A stretch of 59,588 nucleotides of DNA from DATKGW01 sp035510605 (GCA_035510605.1 DATKGW010000006.1:1-59588), one strand, 5' to 3'. Shown: positions 1 through 7,267, counted from the first letter of the stretch. Numbers and translations: made by a program. The notes: a model not told the origin generated them from the letters alone.

Positions 1-1
1 T

Positions 2-460
2 GAACAGGCATTAGCTAATAATGCTGATGATTTTAGCGGTCTTGACGGGCACTTAGCTATTGGACTTGCACGAGGGCTAGATGGTCAACCACGAGATTTC
101 AGGCAAGTTTATGAAGTGCTTGAGAAATACTATTTACTGAATAATCTTACAAAAGGAAAAGAGCTAGATGAAGCTCTGGTAAAAGCACAGAATACCGCTT
201 GGAATCGTTCAGTTCGTACATTTCGAGGAACAAATTGTAAAACACCAGGGGTATGCTTCACAAAAGATATTATATACAGAGAAGGAAATATGGGCGTCTG
301 GGATGTTATTAGAAATAACCCAGAAGAAATGATTCATTTCAATATAGGAAAATATGACCCCTCTAATGTCAGACATTTGTGGATTTTAGAACAACTTGGA
401 ATAACCGAAAAAGATTTATCACAGTTTGAAGAAGAAGAAGAGGAAGAACTCGAATATTAG
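2..460 (+). CDS. DUF1704-type (MATCAP-like) metallopeptidase, C-terminal fragment
   Basis: The reading frame is open from the first bases of the window to TAA at 458-460, so only the C-terminal part (about 152 residues) is visible. A GTG at 116 also opens this frame but nothing favours it as a start. The segment PGVCFTKDIIYREG resembles the conserved 'CFTKD..Y..G' block of the DUF1704 family, which includes eukaryotic tubulin tyrosine carboxypeptidases; the HExxH part would lie upstream of the window. The protein ends in a run of glutamates. No membrane segment is visible in this part. A hairpin terminator follows at once. The family call rests on one motif region; the fragment could be another alpha/beta protein. 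Confidence 0.55.
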   Translation, partial: EQALANNADDFSGLDGHLAIGLARGLDGQPRDFRQVYEVLEKYYLLNNLTKGKELDEALVKAQNTAWNRSVRTFRGTNCKTPGVCFTKDIIYREGNMGVWDVIRNNPEEMIHFNIGKYDPSNVRHLWILEQLGITEKDLSQFEEEEEEELEY

Positions 461-482
461 AACAGCAAGTTTTGATTTATAA

Positions 483-508
483 AAAACCTCCTGTTTTTAG
501 GAGGTTTT
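483..508. terminator. Bidirectional Rho-independent terminator
   Basis: A 10-bp perfect stem, AAAACCTCCT at 483-492 with AGGAGGTTTT at 499-508, has a six-base loop. The A-run on one side and T-run on the other let it serve both the peptidase-like gene on the plus strand and tRNA-fMet arriving on the minus strand. Confidence 0.85.
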
Positions 509-515
509 ATAATAT

Positions 516-590
516 TGGTCGCGGGGGCCGGACTCGAACCGGCGACCTTGTGGTTATGAGCCACACGAGCTGCCACTGCTCTACCCCGCA
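516..590 (-). tRNA. tRNA-fMet (CAT), initiator
   Basis: A 75-nt cloverleaf with encoded CCA and anticodon loop CTCATAA. The first pair is U1-G72, not a Watson-Crick pair, and the D-stem has A11-U24; both are typical of bacterial initiator tRNAs. The anticodon stem has two G-C pairs next to the loop rather than the usual three. The acceptor and T-arm resemble initiator tRNAs of other bacteria. It is one of three CAT-anticodon tRNAs here; the others are tRNA-Ile2 and elongator tRNA-Met. Confidence 0.93.
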
Positions 591-629
591 ATAGGGTAAT
601 GCCAATACTACGCTATTTAACTCCTTAAG

Positions 630-1067
630 TCAAGATTGCTGACGGTGTAAAAAGAAGTTAATCCAGTCTTGAAAATTCTGTACAAAATGCGATTTTGGCT
701 TTGTTGGTTTATTGCTCAGTGTGCTTTTAGGGGCCGGATGAACGTATTTTTGGGCCACCTCATCTGGTACCAAAATTAACTTCTCGCCGGGATTAGCTAA
801 ACCAAAATATTTGCGGGCTGCCAAATCCAAAAAAGCATTGGTGTTGTAATACTGATTCTTCAATTCTTGATTCTTATTCTGTTGATCTAGCACATCAACC
901 TCTTGCTGCAACCTGGTAATTTGCTTTTCTAAGCCATAATTTTTTTGGATTACTTTAATACTGCTCCAAGTAACCGACAAAGCAATAATAACCAATAAAT
1001 ACAAACCCAAATTATGGCTGTTGATTAACATTTTTAATGTTTGATTATTTTTGATTTTATTTAACAT
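630..1067 (-). CDS. FtsB/DivIC-like septum formation initiator
   Basis: A 145-aa protein with a short cytoplasmic N-terminus, one transmembrane helix at about residues 20-40 (LGLYLLVIIALSV), then a coiled coil rich in Leu, Gln and Lys to about residue 75. A YYNTNAFLDLAARKYFGL segment follows, then a PGEKLILVPDE stretch typical of the FtsB/DivIC family. Known members bridge FtsL and FtsQ in the divisome and act in septal peptidoglycan synthesis. The charged tail after residue 110 is longer than usual. It is a single gene, divergent from tRNA-Ile2. A TATAAT lies about 14 nt upstream of the ATG. FtsB and DivIC cannot be told apart from sequence alone. Confidence 0.78.
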   Translation of the reverse strand: MLNKIKNNQTLKMLINSHNLGLYLLVIIALSVTWSSIKVIQKNYGLEKQITRLQQEVDVLDQQNKNQELKNQYYNTNAFLDLAARKYFGLANPGEKLILVPDEVAQKYVHPAPKSTLSNKPTKPKSHFVQNFQDWINFFLHRQQS

Positions 1068-1166
1068 TTTGGCTACTCATCATTATAACTCACTAGTAAA
1101 TATTACCCCTGTTTTGCTATACTAGGCAACGTCGGGGGCGTAGCTCATCGGTTAGAGCAGGCGGCT

Positions 1167-1764
1167 CAAGAAGTTCATTCTAAATTATGCTGCGGATAAT
1201 GTAGTTCCTGAGGGCAATTGCAGCAGACAAGGATACATTTTTGTACCTCCTTATCTATCGATTCTTCCTTCCGATTGGATAAGGCTCGTAAATCGAGCTT
1301 AAACTCCTTTTATTCAGGGTTTCGATGGTGAAAAGCTAGCGTAGACAAATTTTTATTGTAGCCACAAATGGAACATCTTCCTACGTATTTTAGTACAACA
1401 GCACGTTTTCTTTTTAGACCTCTTGATTGTTGAGCTAAATATGATTGGAGATAGTTATTTTGACATTTTGGCGAACAATAAAGTTTCTGTTTACCTCTCA
1501 GTAGTTTCCCGCATTTTACGCAGGTTATGATATTATTCATAACCATTAGCACAACACGAATGATCTTGCAGGGCTACCTGAAAAGTAATTTTCAGGTGAT
1601 AATCTGTCAAATTCGGGGAAGCCTTAAATGGTAATCCCGAGCCAATCTCGCCTTGGCGAGCAGGTGTAGAGACTAAACGGCAGACATCCTTAAGCACAAG
1701 TCGAAGGATGAAGAGATAGTCCAGCTCACAAAGTCGAAAGATGTTGCGAAAGCAATAGTGAGAG
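1167..1764 (+). ncRNA. Group I intron (IC3-like) in tRNA-Ile2
   Basis: A 598-nt intron bounded by a U at the end of exon 1 and a G as its last base, as group I splicing requires. The core elements are recognisable between about 1606 and 1722: P (CAAATTCGGGGAAGCC), Q (AATCCCGAGCC), R (GAGACTAAACGGCAGAC) and S (AGAGATAGTCC). They resemble the cyanobacterial tRNA-Leu IC3 introns. A short GAAA-type hairpin near 1744-1756 fits P9. The 5' half (1175-1546) is covered antisense by a decayed HNH gene. The P1 helix could not be assigned with certainty. Group I introns in tRNA-Ile2(CAU) are known from other bacteria such as Azoarcus. Confidence 0.88.
1175..1546 (-). pseudogene. Decayed HNH endonuclease gene, antisense inside the group I intron
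   Basis: Read on the minus strand, the frame encodes a CVKCG...CSPKC zinc pair, then CSICGYNKNLSTLAFHH (the first part of an HNH motif), and stops at a TAA at 1310-1312. The same frame continues past this stop for about 44 codons with clear family resemblance: an Asn-containing RALSNRKEE segment and CILVCCNCPQELH, ending at a TGA at 1175-1177. The usual CxNCH has become CNCP. One premature stop plus a lost final His indicate decay after the intron became fixed. TTG at 1552 and ATG at 1546 or 1540 are all possible starts. The gene runs opposite to the tRNA and ends 9 nt inside the 5' splice site. Confidence 0.75.
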
Positions 1765-1902
1765 CATAACCGCTTGGTAGTTGGTTCGATTCCAACCGCC
1801 CCCACCACTTTAAGCATTGCTTAACTTAATCTACATAAAATGTAAGTTTTACTTATGCCTGTAGGTTATGTTAATAATTAACTGGTAAACCAAAATAAAA
1901 AC

Positions 1903-2856
1903 ATGGAAGACCAAACCGAAGAAAACCAACAATATGAGAACCTTCCCATACATCGAACTGAACTAAATGATCACACGGAAAACAATTTGACGGAACAAAA
2001 TCAATCGCTAAATGTAACAGAAGAGACAATCTCTTTCACTAAGCCAAAGCCAACCATACTGCACAGAAAGTTCAAGCCTACTTCTATAATCCAATTCCCA
2101 AAAAGGCCCTCGAAATTATTAATAGCAATTTTAGTTATTATCGTTTTGTTATTAGCTATATGCGCGGGTGCTACTTGCTGGTTCTGCGGTCGCAAGATGC
2201 CGACTTCCAGCTTGACCCAGAGTAACTCAAAGAGCAATAGCTCCAAAACCAACGCAGTCTCTAGTACCCCAACCCCCTTATGCAGTGTAGACTACAGCCA
2301 AGTTCCTAAAATGTCAGACTTTGCCGTTAAGGCAGATCAACTATGTGATGAAATTTATCCAAAAATATCGCAAAAACTAGGTAACGTTAATCCTCTTGAG
2401 AAAATTCAACTTGTGTTTGTAAAGTCGCAGCTAAATCCTGGTCAGACATCTGGCAACATTATTTCCCTAGACAGCAATTGGTACGCACAACATCCTGATG
2501 ACTTAGGCTCCATCGCCCATGAAATTACTCATGTTGTTCAGAGCTATCCCACAAATGTTTCCTGGATTACGGAAGGGATGGCTGATTATATCCGATATTG
2601 GGCAGGCTATCAAACCAGTTGGAGCTATCCTCATTGCGGTGCGGGTAGTCTAAGCTACACTTCGGGGTATTGGTGTGCTGCCACCTTTTTACGTTTTATA
2701 GAAAAAACATATGATCCGAATATTGTTCCAGAATTGAATAGCGCCTTAGATAATAATAACTACAATGATTCATTGTTCGTATCATATACAGGAAAAGATT
2801 TATCGCAGTTATGGGCCGAATGCATAATGCAAGACTGTGCCGGAGGCTCCCCCTAA
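1903..2856 (+). CDS. Membrane-anchored basic-secretory-protein-type metalloprotease (PF04450-like)
   Basis: A 317-aa protein. Residues 1-70 are polar and cytoplasmic, a transmembrane helix spans about 71-93, a Ser/Thr/Asn-rich linker runs to about 125, and an outer domain follows. The outer domain has HEITH (zinc site, about residue 206) and, some 17 residues later, the WITEGMADYIRYW block characteristic of the plant basic secretory protein family. That family is a putative zinc peptidase clan in which the Glu of EGMADY may be the third ligand. Several cysteines in the outer part could form disulfides. The position of the helix implies a type II membrane protein with the protease outside. The substrate is unknown; attack on host surface proteins is possible but is only inference. 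Confidence 0.75.
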   Translation: MEDQTEENQQYENLPIHRTELNDHTENNLTEQNQSLNVTEETISFTKPKPTILHRKFKPTSIIQFPKRPSKLLIAILVIIVLLLAICAGATCWFCGRKMPTSSLTQSNSKSNSSKTNAVSSTPTPLCSVDYSQVPKMSDFAVKADQLCDEIYPKISQKLGNVNPLEKIQLVFVKSQLNPGQTSGNIISLDSNWYAQHPDDLGSIAHEITHVVQSYPTNVSWITEGMADYIRYWAGYQTSWSYPHCGAGSLSYTSGYWCAATFLRFIEKTYDPNIVPELNSALDNNNYNDSLFVSYTGKDLSQLWAECIMQDCAGGSP

Positions 2857-2951
2857 CCTAATTCCTACTATGATAAACTGTTGCCAAGGTGTTGCAAAAA
2901 GTACTTATTAAACTTATGCTAATAACATATTAAAAGCAAAGGAAAGTAAAA

Positions 2952-3524
2952 GTGGGTAAACTCCAAAAAAACCAAAGTGGTTTTAGTGCAATCGAAGCCA
3001 TACTAATTTTAGTAATTATTATTGTTATTGGCGGTGTTGGCTACTATGTCTATAATTCCAGAAACAAAACAGACAACACTTTGAATACTACGGTTCAAAC
3101 CAATACAACAGTTCCTGCGGTCAAATATGTAACAATTAGCCAATGGGGAGTCAGAGCGCCTTATTCTGGTAGTTTAACAATGCAATATACAATTGACCCG
3201 AGTAATCCCAATAGCGTTTTACTTACGTCGGCTCAATTAGTTGCATCAGATATAGCTTGTAATACAGATTCTGCTAAATTTATGATTACGAGATATCATG
3301 CTGATGATCAGGTGGTTGGCGAACTTGCTGCTAACGGTGGCACTGCTGCACAAGTTGCAGCAAACGTAGCAAAGACACAATATACCTATATTGGTGATTA
3401 TTACTATTTTGGTACCAGTGGCCCACAGGCAAACTGTGGAACAAGTCAGGCTTCTATTAGTGCCCAGCAGCAAACAGCTCTTGCCGTTGATGCAATATTA
3501 CAAAAATTAGAAGCCGTTAAATAA
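2952..3524 (+). CDS. Type IV prepilin-like protein
   Basis: A 190-aa protein starting with GTG, preceded by an AAGGAAAG ribosome site about 7 nt upstream. Residues 8-34 form a class III signal: Gln-Ser-Gly followed by FSAIEAILILVIIIVIGG, so cleavage is expected after Gly with Phe as residue +1 and Glu at +5. After a short linker there is a globular domain of about 135 residues with two widely spaced cysteines, which I do not recognise. The pilus locus at 34-45 kb would supply the export machinery. It may be a minor pilin or a pseudopilin-like surface protein. Confidence 0.72.
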   Translation: MGKLQKNQSGFSAIEAILILVIIIVIGGVGYYVYNSRNKTDNTLNTTVQTNTTVPAVKYVTISQWGVRAPYSGSLTMQYTIDPSNPNSVLLTSAQLVASDIACNTDSAKFMITRYHADDQVVGELAANGGTAAQVAANVAKTQYTYIGDYYYFGTSGPQANCGTSQASISAQQQTALAVDAILQKLEAVK

Positions 3525-3555
3525 TATATCTTTCAATTGATCAAATAGAAGACAG

Positions 3556-3628
3556 AAGCTTGTCATTTAGCTCCATGAATGTGTCTTCATGCTGATGAGC
3601 CCAAAAGGGCGAAAGCGAGTACATGCTT
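3556..3628 (+). ncRNA. Type III hammerhead ribozyme
   Basis: All core positions of a hammerhead are present in the right order. Stem III 5' strand is 3556-3571. The U3572-C3573 cleavage dinucleotide follows, with predicted cut after C3573. Stem I hairpin is CATGAA (3574-3579) with TTCATG (3586-3591). The core CTGATGA is at 3592-3598. Stem II is GCCC/GGGC with an AAAA loop (3599-3610). GAAA is at 3611-3614, and stem III closes with 3615-3628. Stem III has about 15 pairs, including two G-U pairs at 3566 and 3568, single-base bulges at 3564 and 3569 and one T-T mismatch. The A3614-U3572 pair matches 15.1-16.1. It lies 32 nt after the prepilin-like gene and ends 28 nt before a decayed gene. Confidence 0.88.
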
Positions 3629-3656
3629 TTGTGTGGTTTGGGTTATAATAATTGTC

Positions 3657-3901
3657 ATGACTGCGGATGAATTTACTAAACTCTTCAACCTATGAACAAG
3701 CGGTTTGATAAGATTGATAAGGTCTTAGAGGATAAAGCTAGTTCTGCTGATCTGCAGAGAGCTTTGGGGCTTCTTGACACACTGGCTAAGCGTCAAGAAA
3801 TCTCTGATGACGAGCGTTTAGTGATGGCTCATTAACTTACGTGCCTCCATGAATGGGTTGAACAAGCTGCTGCGCGCATTGATCTAAAGTTCGTCCATTG
3901 A
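3657..3901 (+). pseudogene. Decayed small coiled-coil protein gene
   Basis: The first ATG (3657) gives 12 residues (MTADEFTKLFNL) and then a stop. A one-base shift opens ATG 3692 to TAA 3833 (47 residues, MNKRFDKIDKVLEDK...). After that stop the same frame continues for 21 residues with coding character (LHEWVEQAAARIDLKFVH) to TGA 3899-3901. Restored, it would be a protein of about 80 residues, mostly amphipathic helix. One frameshift and one CAA-to-TAA change explain the breaks. A TATAAT at 3644-3649 sits 7 nt before the first ATG. The middle ORF could still be translated on its own. Confidence 0.55.
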
Positions 3902-3929
3902 TCGCCTAATATATTGGTGTTCAATAACG

Positions 3930-4004
3930 TTAATTCGATTGTAGTTTGAAGAGGCGTTTTATCTCATCCCGTAGGTTCGAGAGTTGTCCAGTTAGGTCCA
4001 CCAT
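3930..4004 (-). CDS. Possible 24-aa microprotein
   Basis: A short open frame encodes MVDLTGQLSNLRDEIKRLF plus five residues, with strong amphipathic helix character. It lies downstream of the RRM-gene terminator on the same strand. A TATAAT-like sequence (about 4009-4014 on this strand) is only 4 nt before the ATG, too close for a normal leaderless start, and no ribosome site is visible. It may be a remnant or chance. Confidence 0.25.
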   Translation of the reverse strand: MVDLTGQLSNLRDEIKRLFKLQSN

Positions 4005-4024
4005 TATGATTATATTAATAATTA

Positions 4025-4055
4025 AAAAACCTCCCCTTAAAAAAGGGAGGTTTTT
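4025..4055. terminator. Rho-independent terminator after the RRM gene
   Basis: An 11-bp stem, AAAAACCTCCC at 4025-4035 with GGGAGGTTTTT at 4045-4055, with T-runs in both directions. It is 20 nt beyond the RRM gene stop. Confidence 0.85.
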
Positions 4056-4074
4056 ATTAAAGTTCTAGTAAGAA

Positions 4075-4434
4075 TTACCAGCTTTTTTTACGGAATGAAC
4101 CGCGATCTCCACCACCGCCATTACCGCCGTGGTAACCACCGCGATCTCCACCACCATTTCCGCCAAAGTCGCGACGTGGGTGATCTTCGCGTGGACGAGC
4201 TTCGTTCACAACGATTTCACGGCCATCGAGTTCTTTGCCGTTCATAGCAGCTTCGGCAGCTTTGCCTTCGGTCTCATCTTCGAACTCCACAAAGCCAAAC
4301 CCTTTGCTGCGGCCACTATTGCGATCTTTCACAACAGTTGCGCTGACAACGGTGCCAAATGGAGCAAAAGCAGCCTGCAAGGCAGCGTCATCAGTATTCC
4401 ATGATAGGCTGCCAATAAATAACTTATATGCCAT
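4075..4434 (-). CDS. RRM-type RNA-binding protein
   Basis: A 119-aa protein with one RNA recognition motif. RNP2 is KLFIGSL (residues 4-10) and RNP1 is KGFGFVEF (about 44-51), both intact with their aromatic residues. The RRM fills residues 1-80. A Gly/Arg/Asp/His-rich tail (GGNGGG repeats) ends in a basic FRKKSW. This matches the small cold-inducible RRM proteins of cyanobacteria and other bacteria, which bind single-stranded RNA in the cytoplasm. It is monocistronic, with a strong terminator downstream. The upstream region (4435-4576) contains no other gene I can support. Confidence 0.9.
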   Translation of the reverse strand: MAYKLFIGSLSWNTDDAALQAAFAPFGTVVSATVVKDRNSGRSKGFGFVEFEDETEGKAAEAAMNGKELDGREIVVNEARPREDHPRRDFGGNGGGDRGGYHGGNGGGGDRGSFRKKSW

Positions 4435-4576
4435 TGCTTGTTCTATTTACTTCCTTGTTCTTAAACTTACGCAAGTACGACCTCGTCTGCCCTTGCGCCT
4501 CAAGATCCAAACGGCCTTAAGAAGAGACAAAACCTTGCTGCAGGTAGTAAAGCATACTATTTAAAATCTGTACAGA

Positions 4577-5968
4577 CTAGATACACTTTATCTTGTTGGC
4601 GGCAATACGGATAGCTTCATTCCAAGATGGGAATGGGTGTGCGGTATTGGATATTGTGCAGGCGTAATGGTGATGTTCAATAGCATAAGTAAGCTCTTGC
4701 AGCATCTCACTGGCATATGGTGCTACGATGCAGGCGCCCAATAATATTCCACTGTGCGTAGCGATAATTTTTACGAAGCCGGTACTATAGTTATTGGTCA
4801 TAGCTTTACCGATAATTCCAATCGGGGCGATGGCAGTTTGATAAAGTTCACCTGATGTCTTTAGTTCGTGCTCTGTTTTGCCGACAACCGCAATCTCCGG
4901 GTCTCCATGAAAACAGCGGGGGACAGCATGAAGATTAATGGCAACCTTCCGGCGGTGAAACATGTTATGGACGGCTATTCGACCTTCTTGTATGGCGGCT
5001 TGGATAGAAGCGTTTATGTCTATGACATCACCAGCTGCAAAAATGTGTTTGGCGCTGGTTTTCATAAAGCGATTTACTCTTATACCGTTGTCTGTGGTAT
5101 CTACGACTGCATTATCCAGACCTATGTCTATATTGGGCTGGTCGCCGACGGCTACCATTACTTCTTCTACCGCTATCCGATGTTGGCGATTGCTCCAGAT
5201 AAAAGTGATAATTTTCCGCCCGGGAGAGCCTATGACATTTGTAACTTTGGTGTTGGTGCAGACAAATACACCCTTTGAGCTTAAAGCGGCTTCGGCGCTA
5301 TCACTAACTTCCGGATCTTCTTTTGGCAACAGATGATCTTTGGCTTCGGCTATATAAACCTTAGTGCCAAATATGCTAAAGATTTGAGCATACTCATAGG
5401 CAGTTGCACCGCCACCGATGATGAATAAACTGCGCGGTGGTTTTAATAGATGGCCGGCTTCTTTATAGGTAATAAATCCAGAGGACATTAACCCTGGGAT
5501 ATCGGGTATTTCCGGGCTGGCACCGGTGCTGATTAAAAATTTAGTTGCACTGTAGCGTCTTAAACCGGCACTAACTACCCACGGATTTAAAAAATGGGCT
5601 GCCCCGTGGATTATAGTGATACCTTCGGATTGATAGACTTTGGTTTCGTTTTGTATACCGCTGCTAGCCAGCACTTTTTCTTTCCAGGCTTGTACCGCTC
5701 GGTAATTAAAACTGGCTCCGCTGGTTTTGATACCAAACTGGTAAGCGTTTTGGACGGTTTTTAGAGTCAAGGCGGATTTAAGCAAGGCTTTGGTTGGTAA
5801 ACAACCATTGACAAAGCAATCTCCTCCCAAAATATGAGATTCTATTAAGCCGACTCTTTTACCTTCGGCGGCAGCTAACTGGGCAGCCACACCGCCACCG
5901 GGGCCGCTGCCAATAACGATTAGGTCAAAATCGAATTTCTTGGGTTTTTTGGGCTTTATTTTATACAT
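4577..5968 (-). CDS. Dihydrolipoamide dehydrogenase-like disulfide oxidoreductase
   Basis: A 463-aa flavoprotein. The FAD-binding dinucleotide fold is VIGSGPGGGVAAQLAA (about 17-32). The redox-active disulfide is in GGDCFVNGCLPTK (about 47-60, C-x4-C). The NAD(P) fold is FIIGGGATAYEYAQIF, the second FAD motif is KHIFAAGD, and the C-terminal dimer interface has HPFPSWNEAIR, which provides the catalytic His-Glu pair. The order matches the dihydrolipoamide dehydrogenase/mercuric reductase group. No 2-oxoacid dehydrogenase genes are nearby, so the partner could be a thioredoxin-like thiol rather than lipoamide. It is the last gene of a minus-strand operon, 7 nt after the ATP-cone gene. The substrate cannot be read from sequence. 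Confidence 0.82.
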   Translation of the reverse strand: MYKIKPKKPKKFDFDLIVIGSGPGGGVAAQLAAAEGKRVGLIESHILGGDCFVNGCLPTKALLKSALTLKTVQNAYQFGIKTSGASFNYRAVQAWKEKVLASSGIQNETKVYQSEGITIIHGAAHFLNPWVVSAGLRRYSATKFLISTGASPEIPDIPGLMSSGFITYKEAGHLLKPPRSLFIIGGGATAYEYAQIFSIFGTKVYIAEAKDHLLPKEDPEVSDSAEAALSSKGVFVCTNTKVTNVIGSPGRKIITFIWSNRQHRIAVEEVMVAVGDQPNIDIGLDNAVVDTTDNGIRVNRFMKTSAKHIFAAGDVIDINASIQAAIQEGRIAVHNMFHRRKVAINLHAVPRCFHGDPEIAVVGKTEHELKTSGELYQTAIAPIGIIGKAMTNNYSTGFVKIIATHSGILLGACIVAPYASEMLQELTYAIEHHHYACTISNTAHPFPSWNEAIRIAANKIKCI

Positions 5969-5975
5969 ATCGCTT

Positions 5976-6245
5976 TTACCAAATTATACGGTGGTGAAGA
6001 TATAAATAACCGGCACCAGGGTTAATTTCTGATAAATACTTACCGGCTACCTTACGGATATCGTTAGCGGTAACCTCATTTTTATTAAATAGCCAAGTTT
6101 CAATATCTTTGGTAACTTTTTGAGCAACTAATTCGGCAGCGGTGGGTTGCTCGTGTACGCTCAAGCACGAAGCATAAATACTGGCATATAATTTGCGGTT
6201 GTCAAAGCCTTCTGTTTTACCATTTCTTTTAACAATATGCTTCAT
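5976..6245 (-). CDS. Stand-alone ATP-cone domain protein
   Basis: An 89-aa protein consisting almost entirely of an ATP-cone: it opens with VKRNGKTEGFDNRKLYASIY and ends LSEINPGAGYLYLHHRIIW, as in the N-terminal regulatory domain of ribonucleotide reductases and NrdR. It has no zinc-ribbon (so it is not NrdR) and no catalytic domain. It lies 5 nt after the CcdA-like gene and 7 nt before the flavoprotein gene. It could sense ATP/dATP and regulate a partner in trans; that is inference. Confidence 0.75.
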   Translation of the reverse strand: MKHIVKRNGKTEGFDNRKLYASIYASCLSVHEQPTAAELVAQKVTKDIETWLFNKNEVTANDIRKVAGKYLSEINPGAGYLYLHHRIIW

Positions 6246-6250
6246 AATAT

Positions 6251-6940
6251 TTAGCCTAATACTCCATTGAGTAATAGTAAGATTATCCAGCCCAGTACTA
6301 TATGTGTCAGCCCGATAGTCAGGCGCATCATGGCCTTATTATCCTCTTTCCATTTTAAGATGGCACTGACTTTTATACCCCTAAGACTGAAAACAAAAAT
6401 AGTTACTAAAGGCACCAGAAAAACTACAGCTAATAAAAGCATCCAGGCTGGCGAATATGGTTTAACTAGCGCCAGTATTAACGCAAAGCTGATAATTTGA
6501 ATGCTGATACCAATAAGCGAAGAGGTGGCGGCAATAAAACCCAATATCGCCGCACTGAACGGGTCATTTTTTTTAACGGTGTAGCTATGCAAAGTGCCAT
6601 GGATAAACCGAGGCACACCACCACGGTTCCCATACCAGAAAAAGTCTTTGATAAATCTCAAGCCCCAGAGTATAGCAATGGTAGCCACGATTAATCCAGC
6701 CCAGTTTAGTAAATTGATTGACGCCGAGCTTAAGATTTCTAACAGAGCTACGCCAAACAGTGCCATAAAAGCTCCATATGCCAGCAGAAAAGAGATGGCT
6801 ACTCCGTGGATCATGGTTTTAGTGTGGTTTTTACCAAACGCTCCGGCTATTAAAGCCGCAAACAGGGCAATATTAAACGGGTTTAAAGAAAGTAATAACC
6901 CGGCCACCACAAACAGTGCAAATAGGCTAAAGCTACTCAT
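6251..6940 (-). CDS. Polytopic membrane protein, CcdA/DsbD- or LysE-like
   Basis: A 229-aa protein with six predicted membrane helices. The first begins LFVVAGLLLSLNPFNIALFAAL, where an Asn-Pro replaces the Cys-Pro of CcdA. A second half-repeat begins near residue 128 (DPFSAAILGFIAATSS). The two-times-three-helix arrangement is that of the CcdA/DsbD and LysE-type families. The usual pair of redox cysteines is missing, so simple electron transfer is doubtful. It overlaps the upstream 79-aa gene by 4 nt (ATGA). A thiol-redox or small-molecule export role fits its flavoprotein neighbour but is not shown. Confidence 0.55.
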   Translation of the reverse strand: MSSFSLFALFVVAGLLLSLNPFNIALFAALIAGAFGKNHTKTMIHGVAISFLLAYGAFMALFGVALLEILSSASINLLNWAGLIVATIAILWGLRFIKDFFWYGNRGGVPRFIHGTLHSYTVKKNDPFSAAILGFIAATSSLIGISIQIISFALILALVKPYSPAWMLLLAVVFLVPLVTIFVFSLRGIKVSAILKWKEDNKAMMRLTIGLTHIVLGWIILLLLNGVLG

Positions 6941-7176
6941 AATATTACCCCGACGGTCTGTTGAATATGGTCCAGGGCAGTTGCCAAGAGTATGGTGGTG
7001 GTGAAGGCAATGATTATGACAATGAGGACGAATAATACCAACGTAACTCTTTTATTTTTTCTAAATAAAGCTGTGAGGGCCAGCAACAATATTAAAGCTG
7101 CGGTCGTGCCAACTACCACTCGAACACTCAAATCTGTCACAGCACTAGTCGCGGCTGCAAAATAATTAATGCCCAT
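6937..7176 (-). CDS. Small two-helix membrane protein
   Basis: A 79-aa protein, first gene of the minus-strand operon. It has two long hydrophobic helices (about 20-37 and 45-66) separated by the basic turn FRKNKR. The TM-loop-TM plan with a short N-terminus resembles the small pilin-like TrbC/VirB2 or holin shape, but I see no diagnostic motif. The 4-nt overlap with the next gene argues that the two are made together. The function is not recognisable. Confidence 0.6.
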   Translation of the reverse strand: MGINYFAAATSAVTDLSVRVVVGTTAALILLLALTALFRKNKRVTLVLFVLIVIIIAFTTTILLATALDHIQQTVGVIL

Positions 7177-7267
7177 CTTTTCGTTTTGCCCTCTTTTAAT
7201 AAAAACTATATCATTAAAATAGCCACTAGCATAATAGGCCTTAAGTAGATAGTAACTGCTAGTAGAA

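Larger units (their letters stand above)
1134..1807 (+). tRNA. tRNA-Ile2 (CAT), split by a group I intron
   Basis: Exon 1 is 1134-1166 (tRNA nt 1-33) and exon 2 is 1765-1807 (nt 34-76). Joined, they give a perfect 76-nt cloverleaf: acceptor GGGGGCG/CGCCCCC, D-arm, anticodon stem GGCGG/CCGCT, loop CTCATAA, T-arm GTTGG/CCAAC and encoded CCA. The anticodon-arm and variable-loop sequence closely matches bacterial tRNA-Ile2 (lysidine tRNA), so the CAT is read as Ile2 rather than Met. The G1-C72 pair rules out the initiator. A TATACT at 1118-1123 is a plausible -10 box. The gene for the modifying enzyme TilS is at 13551. The break lies between U33 and C34, so C34 is available to TilS only after splicing. 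Confidence 0.9.

Noticed and set aside
1533..1817. 94-codon minus-strand ORF covering the tRNA-Ile2 3' exon
   Set aside because: It consists of intron core and tRNA sequence; the SxxVGAVGIEPTT-like start is the usual artefact of reading a tRNA in reverse.
3970..4003. GTAGGTTCGAG... ending CCACCA looks like a tRNA 3' half
   Set aside because: No T-stem partner and no acceptor pairing; the reverse strand reads better as a small ORF.
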